A stretch of DNA of 64,000 nt from Mesonia aquimarina (GTDB lineage: Bacteria; Bacteroidota; Bacteroidia; Flavobacteriales; Flavobacteriaceae): contig NZ_RCNV01000004.1 of NCBI RefSeq assembly GCF_003667275.1, positions 148,758 through 212,757 on the forward strand. Direction: 5' to 3'. This document shows, piece by piece, positions 9,804 to 18,592 of this stretch; the stretch's first letter is position 1, and each line of letters opens with the position of its first letter. The notes under the pieces are model-generated. The model saw only the letters and a program-made list of their open reading frames with translations. It did no database searches and had not been told where the DNA came from. The position numbers were made by a program, and so were the translations under genes.

Positions 9804-10553
9804 ATGATAAAAGTTGTTTTACTAGGCGCAGGAAATGTTGCAACCCATTTATTTAATGCTTTTGATGAAGCTAAAAACATTTCTATTGAGCAGGTTTTTA
9901 GCCGAAAAGAAAGCTCATTAACTTCTTTTGAAAAGAAAACTGCAGTTACAACTTCTTTAGAAAATCTTAAAGAAGCTGATGTGTATATTCTAGCTGTAAA
10001 AGATGATGCGGTAAAAAATGTGATTGAAAAAATTCAGTATAAAAATGGCTTAATTGTACATACTTCGGGCAGCGTTCCTTTATTAAAATCGGCTAAAAAT
10101 AACGGTGTGTTCTATCCGTTACAGACATTTTCTAAAAATACTGCAGTAGATTTTTCTAAAATTCCGCTTTGCATTGAAGCTGATATTGATGAAAATTTAG
10201 CTTTATTGCATCAACTAGCAAATTCTATTTCTAATTCGGTTTACGAAATTTCTTCAGAACAACGAAAATCGCTTCATCTTTCTGCGGTTTTTGTGTGCAA
10301 CTTTGTAAACCATTTGTACAGTATTGGCGAAGATTTATGTCAAGAAAATAAAGTTCCGTTTGAAATTTTGCATCCCTTAATTTTAGAAACAGCAAGAAAA
10401 GCAAGTGTTAATTCTCCAGCTTCTGTACAAACGGGTCCGGCGGTTAGAAATGATCAAAAAACAATAGATTTTCATTTAGCGCAATTAAACAAGGCTGATT
10501 ATTCTAAAATTTATACCTTGCTCACCGATTCAATTCAGCAAAAAAATGGATAA
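9804..10553 (+). CDS. Rossmann-like and DUF2520 domain protein
   Basis: The 249-residue protein has an N-terminal dinucleotide-binding fold (VVLLGAGNVATHL, residues 4-16) and a C-terminal helical DUF2520 domain (about 125-245), including LHLSAVFVCNFVNHLY. The architecture resembles NADP-dependent reductases of the ProC/6-phosphogluconate dehydrogenase type, but no reaction is established for this family. It overlaps the following kdsC gene by 8 bases, so translation is probably coupled. DUF2520, KdsC, UbiA-type and Maf genes in a row are a familiar arrangement in Flavobacteriaceae, which suggests a housekeeping role in envelope metabolism; this is inference. Confidence 0.88.
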   Translation: MIKVVLLGAGNVATHLFNAFDEAKNISIEQVFSRKESSLTSFEKKTAVTTSLENLKEADVYILAVKDDAVKNVIEKIQYKNGLIVHTSGSVPLLKSAKNNGVFYPLQTFSKNTAVDFSKIPLCIEADIDENLALLHQLANSISNSVYEISSEQRKSLHLSAVFVCNFVNHLYSIGEDLCQENKVPFEILHPLILETARKASVNSPASVQTGPAVRNDQKTIDFHLAQLNKADYSKIYTLLTDSIQQKNG

Positions 10554-11052
10554 AAATTATAAAGAAATTTTAAACGACATTAATACGTTTGTTTTTGATG
10601 TTGATGGCGTTTTAACCAACGGTTCTATTTTAGTTTCTACGGAAGGCGAATTATTGCGTTCTATGAATATTAAAGATGGTTACGCTTTAAAAAAAGCCGT
10701 AAAAGCCGGTTATACAGTTTGTATTATTTCCGGCGGAAAGAATGAAGGTGTTCGCCAGCGTTTGCGCGGTTTAGGAATTACCGATATTCATTTAGGTGTA
10801 GAAAATAAAGTAGATTGTTTAGATGAATTTTTTGATGTCTATAATATAAATCCAGATCATGTAGTTTATATGGGCGATGATATGCCAGATACGCATCCAA
10901 TGAAATTAATTGGTTTACCAACTTGCCCGCAAGATGCGGTTTCTGAAGTAAAAGCAATTTCTAAATATGTGTCGCATAAAAAAGGCGGCGAAGGTTGTGC
11001 TCGTGATATTATTGAGCAAGTCTTGAAAGTGCAAGGAAAATGGAACTCTTAA
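10546..11052 (+). CDS. kdsC: 3-deoxy-D-manno-octulosonate 8-phosphate phosphatase (KdsC, HAD family)
   Basis: The 168-residue HAD phosphatase has the nucleophile motif FDVDGVLTNG (D18, D20), the ISGG motif II, and the acidic motif YMGDDMPD at about residues 106-113. It lacks a cap domain, as expected for the tetrameric KdsC class, which removes phosphate from Kdo-8-phosphate in lipopolysaccharide core synthesis. The cytidylyltransferase KdsB for the next step lies in this window at 23.9 kb. It overlaps the DUF2520 gene by 8 bases and is followed 12 bases later by the UbiA-type gene. Confidence 0.92.
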   Translation: MDKNYKEILNDINTFVFDVDGVLTNGSILVSTEGELLRSMNIKDGYALKKAVKAGYTVCIISGGKNEGVRQRLRGLGITDIHLGVENKVDCLDEFFDVYNINPDHVVYMGDDMPDTHPMKLIGLPTCPQDAVSEVKAISKYVSHKKGGEGCARDIIEQVLKVQGKWNS

Positions 11053-11064
11053 AATTTTAGTCCG

Positions 11065-11976
11065 TTGAAATATTTAAAACTCATACAATTACCGGAAGTT
11101 TTTTTGGTAATTTTTACGCAATATTTAATTAAATATTATTTGTTTGAACCTTTTGGAATAGATATTACGCTAAATGGTTTCGGTTTGTTTTTAGTTTCGC
11201 TTTCGTCGGCTTGTTTGGTGATGGGAAGCCAAGTTATTTCGGCTATTTTTCAAGCAAAATCTATTCAAATAAACGAACCTGAAAGCACTATTGTTGGTAA
11301 AGATATTTCTGAAAAAAATGCCTATAATTTTTTTATCGTTTTAAATGTAATTGCTGTTTTAATTGGTTTTTATCTAGCTAACATTATTGGCAAACCCATG
11401 TTTTCTGCCCTATTTATAGTTGTTTCTGCTTTAACTTATATTCACGCTTCTTTCTTAAAAAATTATGCTTTTATAGATAACATTCTGTTGAGTATTTTAG
11501 GTGCTTTTAGTGTATTAGCGTTAGGTTTATTCGATTTGCTTCCAGCAATTACAACAACTAATCAAGCATCGCAAACAACAATTTTTTCAATTTTAATTGA
11601 TTATACTGTTTTTGCTTTTTTAATGGTTTTATTACTTGAATTAATTAATGATCAAAAAAATGTAAATGGTGATTATAAAATTGTTATAAAAACTTTACCT
11701 ATAATTTTAGGAAAAGAACGGACAAACAAAATTATTTTTATCCTGTCAATTTTGCCTATCGCCGCAGTTTTGTATTACATGTATACGTATTTGTATCATA
11801 ATCAATATGCATTGTTATACGTTTTGCTTTTAATTGTAGCTCCACTACTCTACTTTATGGTAAAAATTTGGAACGCTTCAACACAAAAAAATTATAAGCA
11901 TTTGGCTTTTATTTTGAAAATTATTTTGTTTCTAAGCGTTATGTCTATTGGACTTTATCAATACATCCTTTTATAA
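11065..11976 (+). CDS. UbiA-type prenyltransferase (geranylgeranylglycerol-phosphate geranylgeranyltransferase-like)
   Basis: This 303-residue protein has about nine membrane segments and a UbiA-superfamily pattern. The second Asp-rich motif is seen as LINDQKNVNGD (about residues 192-202), whereas the first (normally NDYFD) is degenerate here, reading QAKSIQINEPES. Family knowledge suggests transfer of a polyprenyl chain; Bacteroidota members are often named geranylgeranylglycerol-phosphate geranylgeranyltransferase, but the substrate in this group is not established. The only plausible start is TTG at 11065 (MKYLKLIQLPEV), 12 bases after kdsC. The gene is followed by maf with one base between stop and start. 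Confidence 0.8.
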   Translation: MKYLKLIQLPEVFLVIFTQYLIKYYLFEPFGIDITLNGFGLFLVSLSSACLVMGSQVISAIFQAKSIQINEPESTIVGKDISEKNAYNFFIVLNVIAVLIGFYLANIIGKPMFSALFIVVSALTYIHASFLKNYAFIDNILLSILGAFSVLALGLFDLLPAITTTNQASQTTIFSILIDYTVFAFLMVLLLELINDQKNVNGDYKIVIKTLPIILGKERTNKIIFILSILPIAAVLYYMYTYLYHNQYALLYVLLLIVAPLLYFMVKIWNASTQKNYKHLAFILKIILFLSVMSIGLYQYILL

Positions 11977-11977
11977 T

Positions 11978-12559
11978 ATGCTTCAAGAAAAATTAAAAAA
12001 TAATCAACTTATTTTAGCTTCGGGTTCACCTAGGAGACAACAATTTTTAAAAGATTTAGGACTCGAATTTTCAATTGAATTAAAACCGGTTGAAGAAGTT
12101 TACCCGCCTGAATTAAAAGGAGCAAAAGTAGCTGAATATTTAGCTGAACTAAAAACAACTCCTTTCAAAAATAAATTAAAAGCGAATGAAATTCTAATCA
12201 CCGGCGATACGATTGTTTGTTTAGATGAAAAAGTCTTAGGAAAACCCGCAAATGAAGAAGAAGCACACCAAATGTTAGAATTGCTTTCTAACAGAAGTCA
12301 CGAAGTTATTTCGTCAGTTTGTTTAACTTCAGCGGAAAAAAGTGTTGTTTTTCACGATGTTACTAAAGTGCACTTTAAGGAATTAACTATTGAAGAAATT
12401 AGCTTTTATATTCAAGCGCATCAACCGTATGATAAAGCAGGAGCATATGGAATTCAAGAATGGATCGGTCAAATAGGCGTCGATAAAATTGAAGGTTCAT
12501 ATTTTAATGTCATGGGAATGCCGCTTCATTTATTGTACAAATATTTAATGGATTTTTAA
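11978..12559 (+). CDS. maf: Maf family nucleoside triphosphate pyrophosphatase
   Basis: The 193-residue protein shows the Maf signature LASGSPRRQQFLKDLG at residues 11-26, then TGDTIVCLDEKVLGKP and YDKAGAYGIQEW, which form the nucleotide-binding pocket. Maf proteins hydrolyse non-canonical or standard nucleoside triphosphates to monophosphates, with a house-cleaning role and an older link to septum formation. The ATG at 11978, one base after the upstream TAA, is chosen over a frame extension that would lie inside the UbiA-type gene. It is the last gene of the DUF2520-kdsC-UbiA-maf run. Confidence 0.92.
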   Translation: MLQEKLKNNQLILASGSPRRQQFLKDLGLEFSIELKPVEEVYPPELKGAKVAEYLAELKTTPFKNKLKANEILITGDTIVCLDEKVLGKPANEEEAHQMLELLSNRSHEVISSVCLTSAEKSVVFHDVTKVHFKELTIEEISFYIQAHQPYDKAGAYGIQEWIGQIGVDKIEGSYFNVMGMPLHLLYKYLMDF

Positions 12560-12614
12560 GCCTATTTTTTAGTTTAAAATCTTATTCCTAAAGTTTTTCG
12601 AGTTTATAAAATGC

Positions 12615-12622
12615 TATCTTTG
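12615..12622 (+). promoter_or_regulatory. Putative -7 element of the mscS-like gene
   Basis: TATCTTTG fits TAnnTTTG and lies 22 bases before the ATG at 12645. Confidence 0.5.
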
Positions 12623-12644
12623 TCTAAAAAAGTAGGGCATTTTT

Positions 12645-13184
12645 ATGCAAGAATTATTTCAACTTTACCAAAAAGAAATTACCTATACTATTGCCGTAAT
12701 TATTATTTTATTGGTGTTTCGTTTTAGTTTAAAAACCACCGCAAATAAAGTAGGAAAACGACAAGATATAAATCTTGCGCGCATAAAATTAATGTTCCGC
12801 TACATTAATGTTTTAGTGATTTTTATTGCCATATTTTTATTGCTACTGGTTTGGGGACTAGAAGTTTCTCAACTTTCTCTGGTATTTTCTTCGGTTTTTG
12901 CAGTTGTAGGCGTAGCGCTTTTTGCGGTTTGGTCTATTTTAAGCAATATTACTTCTGGTGTAATTTTGTTTTTCTCGTTTCCCTATAAAATTGGTGATCA
13001 GATAAAAATTCACGATAAAGACGCACCTATAGAAGCTGTTATTGAAGACATTAAAGCTTTTCAATTGCATTTAAGAACAACCGATGGAGAGTTTATAACT
13101 TATCCTAACAATTTAATTTTACAAAAACCGGTTTCTTTAATAAAGAAAGATGCCTTTGTAGATGATGATAAAGATGCGCTCTAA
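12645..13184 (+). CDS. Minimal mechanosensitive ion channel (MscS family)
   Basis: The 179-residue protein has three predicted membrane segments (about 9-27, 53-72 and 77-106). The third is the pore-lining helix, running into SNITSGVILFFSFPYKIGDQI, which is the typical TM3/beta-domain junction of MscS. A short beta domain with LRTTDGEFITYPNNLI follows. The C-terminal alpha-beta vestibule of full MscS (E. coli 286 residues) is absent, so this is a trimmed version. It would sit in the inner membrane and release osmolytes on hypo-osmotic shock. It has its own -7 element and is probably monocistronic. Confidence 0.85.
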   Translation: MQELFQLYQKEITYTIAVIIILLVFRFSLKTTANKVGKRQDINLARIKLMFRYINVLVIFIAIFLLLLVWGLEVSQLSLVFSSVFAVVGVALFAVWSILSNITSGVILFFSFPYKIGDQIKIHDKDAPIEAVIEDIKAFQLHLRTTDGEFITYPNNLILQKPVSLIKKDAFVDDDKDAL

Positions 13185-13221
13185 CAAAAGTTAAAATACT
13201 TTTCCTTGCTTATAAAGTTGT

Positions 13222-13229
13222 TATATTTG
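13222..13229 (+). promoter_or_regulatory. Putative -7 element of the PIG-L deacetylase operon
   Basis: TATATTTG fits TAnnTTTG, 27 bases before the ATG at 13257. Confidence 0.5.
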
Positions 13230-13256
13230 AAGTGATTTCAAAAAAAAAAGCTTCAA

Positions 13257-15746
13257 ATGAAGAAATTCTTCCTACTTATTTTAGTAGCATTTACAAGTCT
13301 TAGCAACGCACAAGCTCCACAAAAATTAAACAGTTCAGAAATTTACCAGGCCATAGAGCAACTCAATTTTTTGGGTTCTGTTTTATATTTGGCAGCGCAT
13401 CCAGATGATGAAAATACAAAATTAATCTCTTATTTTTCTAACAAAGTTCATGCTAGAACCGCTTATCTTTCTTTAACACGAGGCGATGGCGGACAAAATT
13501 TAATCGGCCCCGAAATTAGAGAAGCCTTAGGCGTAATTAGAACACAAGAATTATTAGCCGCTAGAAAAATTGACGGCGGAAATCAATTCTTTTCCAGAGC
13601 AAACGATTTTGGATATTCAAAAACACCACAAGAAACTTTAGAAATTTGGAACAAAGATGAAGTATTGAGTGATGTAGTTTGGATGATTAGAAAATTTCAA
13701 CCCGATGTAATTATAAATCGTTTTGATCATAGAACTGAAGGTACCACTCACGGTCATCACACTGCTTCGGCGCAACTAAGCGTAGAGGCTTTTGATATTG
13801 CTCCAAAAAAAAGTAGTTATCCAGAGCAATTAAAATTTTATGATACGTGGCAACCTAAACGCCAGTTTTTTAATACTTCTTGGTGGTTTTACGGAAGTCA
13901 AGAACGTTTTGAAAAAGCAGATAAATCTAATATGTTTACCGTAGATATTGGTGCGTATTATCCTTCTAAAGGAGTTTCTAACACAGAAATTGCTTCAGCC
14001 AGTAGAAGTCAGCATAAATCGCAAGGTTTTGGAAATACTGCAAAACGCGGAAGCGAAACAGAATATATTGAATTTATAAAAGGTGATTTTCCTAAAAATC
14101 CTACAAGTGTTTTTGACGGAATTGATACAAGTTGGAATCGTGTAAAAGACGGTAAAAAGATAGGTGAAATTTTAGCTGAAGTACAAGAGAATTACAATTT
14201 TGAAAAGCCTTCAGCCAGCTTGCCAAAACTATTAGAAGCTTATCAACTTATCCAAAATTTAGGGAATAAACATTGGAAACGTGTAAAAACGGCAGAGATT
14301 AAAAATATTATTCTAGCCTGCGCCGGTTTATATTTAGAGGTTTCTACTAATCAAGAATTAGCAACACCTTCAGAAGAAATTCAGCTTTCTATTGAAGCTA
14401 TTAATAGAAGTGATTTTGAAACAAAATTTACAACAATTTCTTTTCAACCGACTGATGAAAATTTAGAAATCGAAGAGAAATTAAATTTCAATGAAGTTTA
14501 TCAAAAAAATATCAGCCTAAAAATTCCGAGTAATTTTCAATATTCTTCTCCGTATTGGTTAAATGAAAATAGCAGCTTAGGAATGTATAGCGTTAACGAT
14601 CAAGAAAAGCGTGGTTTACCGGAAAATAAGCCAACATTAACTGCATATTTTTATTTAGACTTTAATGGCGTTAAAATTCCTTTTGAAAAACCTGTAGTTT
14701 ACAAAACAAACGATCCCGTAAAAGGTGAAGTTTATAAACCTTTTTCTGTAGTTCCTAAAATTTCAGTTTCAACTGAAAATGCAAACATTGTTTTTAACAG
14801 TCAAAAACCACAACAAATCGAAGTTAGTTTAACTTCGTTTACAGATCATATTTCAGGAGAATTAGTACTTCCCGCTCCCAACGGATGGAAAATTTCACCA
14901 GAAAAAATTAGCATAGATTTTTCAAAAAAAGGGGAGCAAAAAAAGTTTTATTTCAATGTCACACCTCCAAAAAATAAAGATGAAGTTTTTCTTTATCCTG
15001 TTTTTAAAACTGAAGCTCAGCAATTTAATCAGCAATTAACCAGTATAGATTATAATCATATTCCGAAGCAATTAATTTTGAGTGCTTCAGCTATAAAACT
15101 GATTAAACTTTCTATTGAAAAACGCGGAAAAAATGTGGCTTATATCCAAGGCGCCGGTGATGTTGTTCCGCAAAGTTTACGCACAATTGGTTATCAGGTA
15201 GATATTATTTCACCTGAAAATATTACCAAAAACAGCCTAAAAAATTACGATGCACTTATCTTAGGAATCCGAGCGTATAATACAATTGAAAATTTAAATT
15301 ATAAGCAAAACCTATTTTTTGATTATGTAAAAAATGGTGGAAATATGATTGTTCAATACAATACCACAAGGGGTTTAAAAACCAATAATTTGGCGCCCTA
15401 TTCTTTAGAACTTTCTAGAAATCGAGTAACCGATGAGTTTTCGGAAGTCAATTTTTTAGCACCAGAACATTCTGTTTTAAACTATCCAAATAAAATTACA
15501 GCCGAAGATTTTAAAGGTTGGGTACAAGAACGCGGCTTATATTTCCCTGATAAATGGGATGAAAAATTCACCCCAATTTTGGCCATGAAAGATAAAGGAG
15601 AACAAGAAACCAATGGAAGCCTACTGGTTGCTCCATATGGAAAAGGACATTATATTTATACAGGATTAAGCTTTTTTAGAGAGTTTCCTGCCGGAGTTTC
15701 TGGAGCATATCGTTTGTTTGCCAACTTAATTTCAATCGGAAAATAA
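13257..15746 (+). CDS. Secreted PIG-L/LmbE family deacetylase with large C-terminal region
   Basis: The 829-residue protein has a signal peptide (residues 1-18, ending SNAQ). The N-terminal PIG-L domain carries the zinc motif AAHPDDEN (H48, D50, D51, E52) and a downstream HRTEGTTHGHHTA segment with further conserved His. About residues 330-610 look like beta-rich sandwich modules, and residues about 620-829 resemble a ThuA/glutamine-amidotransferase-like fold. LmbE-type enzymes remove N-acetyl groups from sugars. This exported long form is common in Bacteroidota and presumably acts in the periplasm, though its substrate is unknown. It is translationally coupled to a 36-residue membrane protein and probably co-transcribed with a sodium:solute symporter, which suggests uptake of a released product. 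Confidence 0.88.
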   Translation: MKKFFLLILVAFTSLSNAQAPQKLNSSEIYQAIEQLNFLGSVLYLAAHPDDENTKLISYFSNKVHARTAYLSLTRGDGGQNLIGPEIREALGVIRTQELLAARKIDGGNQFFSRANDFGYSKTPQETLEIWNKDEVLSDVVWMIRKFQPDVIINRFDHRTEGTTHGHHTASAQLSVEAFDIAPKKSSYPEQLKFYDTWQPKRQFFNTSWWFYGSQERFEKADKSNMFTVDIGAYYPSKGVSNTEIASASRSQHKSQGFGNTAKRGSETEYIEFIKGDFPKNPTSVFDGIDTSWNRVKDGKKIGEILAEVQENYNFEKPSASLPKLLEAYQLIQNLGNKHWKRVKTAEIKNIILACAGLYLEVSTNQELATPSEEIQLSIEAINRSDFETKFTTISFQPTDENLEIEEKLNFNEVYQKNISLKIPSNFQYSSPYWLNENSSLGMYSVNDQEKRGLPENKPTLTAYFYLDFNGVKIPFEKPVVYKTNDPVKGEVYKPFSVVPKISVSTENANIVFNSQKPQQIEVSLTSFTDHISGELVLPAPNGWKISPEKISIDFSKKGEQKKFYFNVTPPKNKDEVFLYPVFKTEAQQFNQQLTSIDYNHIPKQLILSASAIKLIKLSIEKRGKNVAYIQGAGDVVPQSLRTIGYQVDIISPENITKNSLKNYDALILGIRAYNTIENLNYKQNLFFDYVKNGGNMIVQYNTTRGLKTNNLAPYSLELSRNRVTDEFSEVNFLAPEHSVLNYPNKITAEDFKGWVQERGLYFPDKWDEKFTPILAMKDKGEQETNGSLLVAPYGKGHYIYTGLSFFREFPAGVSGAYRLFANLISIGK

Positions 15747-15856
15747 TGAAAGAAAAACCCGAAAAATACCATTGGAAAAAAGCGTATACCTATATGCTAA
15801 TTGCCAATGCCGTTTATTTAATTGCCTTTTACTTTTTGATGAAATTATTTTCCTAA
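15746..15856 (+). CDS. 36-residue single-pass membrane protein between deacetylase and symporter
   Basis: The ATG overlaps the last base of the deacetylase stop (TAATG). The frame reads MKEKPEKYHWKKAYTYMLIA, continues with NAVYLIAFYFLMKLFS, and stops with TAA at 15854-15856. A basic N-terminus of about 14 residues precedes one hydrophobic helix (about 16-34). The symporter begins 9 bases later. Overlap coupling, correct topology signals and tight spacing argue for a real small gene. I infer it is an accessory subunit of the symporter; it resembles the short DUF4212-like or subunit-type partners of other SSS transporters only in being small and adjacent. Confidence 0.65.
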   Translation: MKEKPEKYHWKKAYTYMLIANAVYLIAFYFLMKLFS

Positions 15857-15865
15857 GCCTTTTCT

Positions 15866-17551
15866 ATGCATTATTTAGATTTAATTGTACTTCTTGCCAC
15901 GCTTTCTTTCATTGTAATTTTCGGGTATTACAACACCCGAAAAAACACAAGCGTTAACGATTATTTAAAAGGCGGAAATGAAGCGCGTTGGTGGACAGTT
16001 GGTCTTTCGGTTATGGCAACTCAAGCAAGTGCAATTACTTTTTTATCTACCCCAGGACAAGCTTTTCATAGCGGAATGGGTTTTGTTCAATTTTATATTG
16101 GACTTCCTATCGCTATGATTATTATCTGCATGGTTTTTGTGCCCATTTATCACCGATTAAAAGTTTACACGGCTTATGAATATTTAGAAAGTAGATTCGA
16201 TTTAAAAACACGTACGTTAACTGCACTACTCTTTTTAATTCAACGGGGTTTAGCAGCAGGAATTACCATCTTTGCTCCTGCCATTGTATTATCTGCTGTG
16301 TTGGGCTGGAATTTAGTTAGCTTGAATATTATTATCGGAATTTTGGTTATAGTATACACCGTTTCGGGCGGAACAAAAGCAGTTAGCATTACCCAAAAAC
16401 AGCAAATGGCAGTAATTTTTATAGGAATGATTACTGCATTTTTTCTGATTACGAGTTATTTACCTGAAAATATTACCTTTTCTAATGCCATAGAAATTGC
16501 TGATGCAAGTGGTAAAATGGAAATATTAGATTTTTCTTTTGATTTTGATAATCGCTATACGTTTTGGAGCGGAATTATTGGTGGTACTTTTTTAGCACTA
16601 TCGTATTTTGGCACAGATCAAAGTCAAGTACAGCGCTATCTCTCGGCAAGCTCTTTAAAGCAGAGTCAGATGGGACTTATTTTTAACGGCTTTTTAAAAG
16701 TACCGATGCAATTTTTCATCCTGCTGCTCGGGGTAATGCTGTTTGTGTTTTATCAATTTAATAATTCTCCTTTAAATTTTAATCCCGCCGCAAAAAATGC
16801 AGTTGAAAATACTTCTTATGAAAAAGAGTACAATCAGTTACAAAATCAATTAGAAAAAAATCGGCAAAAAAAATCTACTGCTGCTTTAAATTTTGCTCAA
16901 ACACCGGCTAGTCAATTCGATAAAAAGAAAGCCTATAAAAATGAATTACAACAGCTTAATCAACGAGAAGTTGAGTTAAGAGAGAAAGGAAATGAAGTTG
17001 TAAATCAGGCTAATAAAACCATAGAAACCAACGATAAAGATTATGTTTTTATTCATTTTATTTTGAATAATTTACCGCGCGGCTTAATCGGTTTATTATT
17101 GGCAGTAATCTTAAGCGCAGCCATGTCTTCTACTGCATCAGAATTAAATGCTTTAGCTTCTACAACGGTAATCGATTTATATAAAAGAAACGTTTCTGAA
17201 GAAAAAAATGATGCCCATTTTTTAAAAGCTTCTAAACTTTTCACCTTGATGTGGGGTGTTTTAGCAATTCTTTTTGCGTGTACAGCTAATTTATTCGATA
17301 ATTTAATTCAGGTTGTCAACATTATCGGATCCATTTTTTATGGAAATGTTTTAGGAATTTTTCTGCTTGCTTTTTTTATAAAATTTGTAAAAAGCAACGC
17401 TACTTTTATAGCTGCATGTATTACTCAAGCAATTGTTGTTACAGTTTGGTGGTTAGATATTATGCCCTATTTATGGCTTAATTTATTAGGCTGTGCATTG
17501 GTAATGGCGCTAGCAATAACATTTCAATTAACAAGCCCGAAAAAAGATTAA
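15866..17551 (+). CDS. Sodium:solute symporter (SSS family)
   Basis: This 561-residue inner-membrane transporter shows the SSS pattern: NDYLKGGNEARWWTVGLSVMATQASAITFLSTPG near the N-terminus and TVSGGTKAVSITQKQQMAVIF around residues 165-185. After a cytoplasmic loop comes GLIGLLLAVILSAAMSSTASELNALAS. About 13-14 helices are expected. An unusual hydrophilic insert of roughly 85 residues (about 305-390) is rich in Gln, Lys and Glu and predicted to be coiled coil; similar inserts occur in Bacteroidota SSS proteins from memory. The substrate is unknown, but co-transcription with a secreted PIG-L deacetylase suggests a deacetylated sugar or similar compound. Confidence 0.9.
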   Translation: MHYLDLIVLLATLSFIVIFGYYNTRKNTSVNDYLKGGNEARWWTVGLSVMATQASAITFLSTPGQAFHSGMGFVQFYIGLPIAMIIICMVFVPIYHRLKVYTAYEYLESRFDLKTRTLTALLFLIQRGLAAGITIFAPAIVLSAVLGWNLVSLNIIIGILVIVYTVSGGTKAVSITQKQQMAVIFIGMITAFFLITSYLPENITFSNAIEIADASGKMEILDFSFDFDNRYTFWSGIIGGTFLALSYFGTDQSQVQRYLSASSLKQSQMGLIFNGFLKVPMQFFILLLGVMLFVFYQFNNSPLNFNPAAKNAVENTSYEKEYNQLQNQLEKNRQKKSTAALNFAQTPASQFDKKKAYKNELQQLNQREVELREKGNEVVNQANKTIETNDKDYVFIHFILNNLPRGLIGLLLAVILSAAMSSTASELNALASTTVIDLYKRNVSEEKNDAHFLKASKLFTLMWGVLAILFACTANLFDNLIQVVNIIGSIFYGNVLGIFLLAFFIKFVKSNATFIAACITQAIVVTVWWLDIMPYLWLNLLGCALVMALAITFQLTSPKKD

Positions 17552-17565
17552 TTATCGTAAAAAAA

Positions 17566-17588
17566 AGCCGGATAAAAATCCGGCTTTC
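17566..17588. terminator. Bidirectional Rho-independent terminator
   Basis: AAGCCGGAT pairs with ATCCGGCTT across a 4-nt loop, preceded by an A-run and followed by TTTCTT. It separates the symporter gene from the convergent DUF2911 gene. Confidence 0.85.
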
Positions 17589-17608
17589 TTGCATTTAGTT
17601 GTTGAATC

Positions 17609-18451
17609 TTAATTACTCCACTCCTCAATAGAAGCTTCATTCATTTTTACATAATCAGTATTTCCTGCTTTTTTAGCTCCTTCAATAGAAAGTTCAGCTG
17701 TTTTAATAGCTTCTTTTTGCATTCCTAATTCTGCTTGAATTAATGCTTTTTTACGCATCATATAAAAAGGTAAGCCATTTTTTTGCATTTTTTCTGATTT
17801 TTCAATCCACTCTAATGCTTGGTCCATATCTTTATTTGCTTCGTAATAATAATTTGCGGCAGCATAATAATCGTTTGCTGTTGGATTTCCTTTCAGTGTT
17901 GTCTTAATACTTTCCATTGTTTTTTCCTCAGTAGGAACTTCAATAGAAACATAAGCAACGGTAGATTCCCAAATAAAGTTCAAAGTTGCTGAATTATTTG
18001 ATAAGTTATCTAGCATAATGGTAAAGGTTTCCATATTAAACGGAAGCTGATCTGTTTTTGCTTCTACATTTACAGCAACTTTACTTTTGTCCCATTCTTT
18101 TGGTAACCCCCAATTAGAGGCATCTTTATAAAAAATTACTTCCCAACGATCTTCCATCGGTTTTGTAAAAACTGCATAAGTTCCTTTTTCTAATTTTTTA
18201 CCACCAATTTTCACATCATCACTAAAAGTAATTTTTGTATTTTCGTTAGCTCCTGTTCTCCACATTTTATTGTAAGGTACTAAGCCTCCAAAAATTGTTC
18301 TTTCACGCATTGCTGGTCTAGAATAAGCAATTGTAATTTCTGTAAGACCAACCATTTGTTCTGTTTTTGCAAGCGGACTTGGTTGTGGTGCTTTTACTTG
18401 TGCAGAGACAAAAGCTGTTGTTAAAAATAAAAGTAAGGCTAATTTTTTCAT
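17609..18451 (-). CDS. DUF2911 domain protein with C-terminal TPR-like helices
   Basis: The 280-residue protein has a cleavable signal peptide (MKKLALLLFLTTAFVSAQ). Residues about 25-170 match the DUF2911 pattern: VGLTEITIAYSRPAMRERTIFGGLVPYNKMWRTGANENT and GTYAVFTKPMEDRWEVIFYKD. Residues about 185-280 form helical repeats such as ANYYYEANKDMDQALEWIEKS, resembling tetratricopeptide repeats. It is expected in the periplasm or outer-membrane space. DUF2911 proteins are widespread in Bacteroidota and have no assigned activity that I know. It converges on the symporter and diverges from the secreted protease. Confidence 0.88.
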   Translation of the reverse strand: MKKLALLLFLTTAFVSAQVKAPQPSPLAKTEQMVGLTEITIAYSRPAMRERTIFGGLVPYNKMWRTGANENTKITFSDDVKIGGKKLEKGTYAVFTKPMEDRWEVIFYKDASNWGLPKEWDKSKVAVNVEAKTDQLPFNMETFTIMLDNLSNNSATLNFIWESTVAYVSIEVPTEEKTMESIKTTLKGNPTANDYYAAANYYYEANKDMDQALEWIEKSEKMQKNGLPFYMMRKKALIQAELGMQKEAIKTAELSIEGAKKAGNTDYVKMNEASIEEWSN

Positions 18452-18592
18452 TGTATTTTTTTGTTTTTGTTCTAGGTAAAAATAAAAGAAATAATTGATT
18501 TAAAATTGAGAAAACTGAATTTATAAACTTATGTGTAAATTATTATTAAAAAAACAATAAGCTTGTTATCTTTACAATTACAATTCAACATT

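Noticed and set aside
15772..15957. 61-residue plus-strand frame with many Cys and Phe
   Set aside because: It overlaps both the 36-residue ORF and the start of the symporter in another frame, with no start context; it is a shadow.
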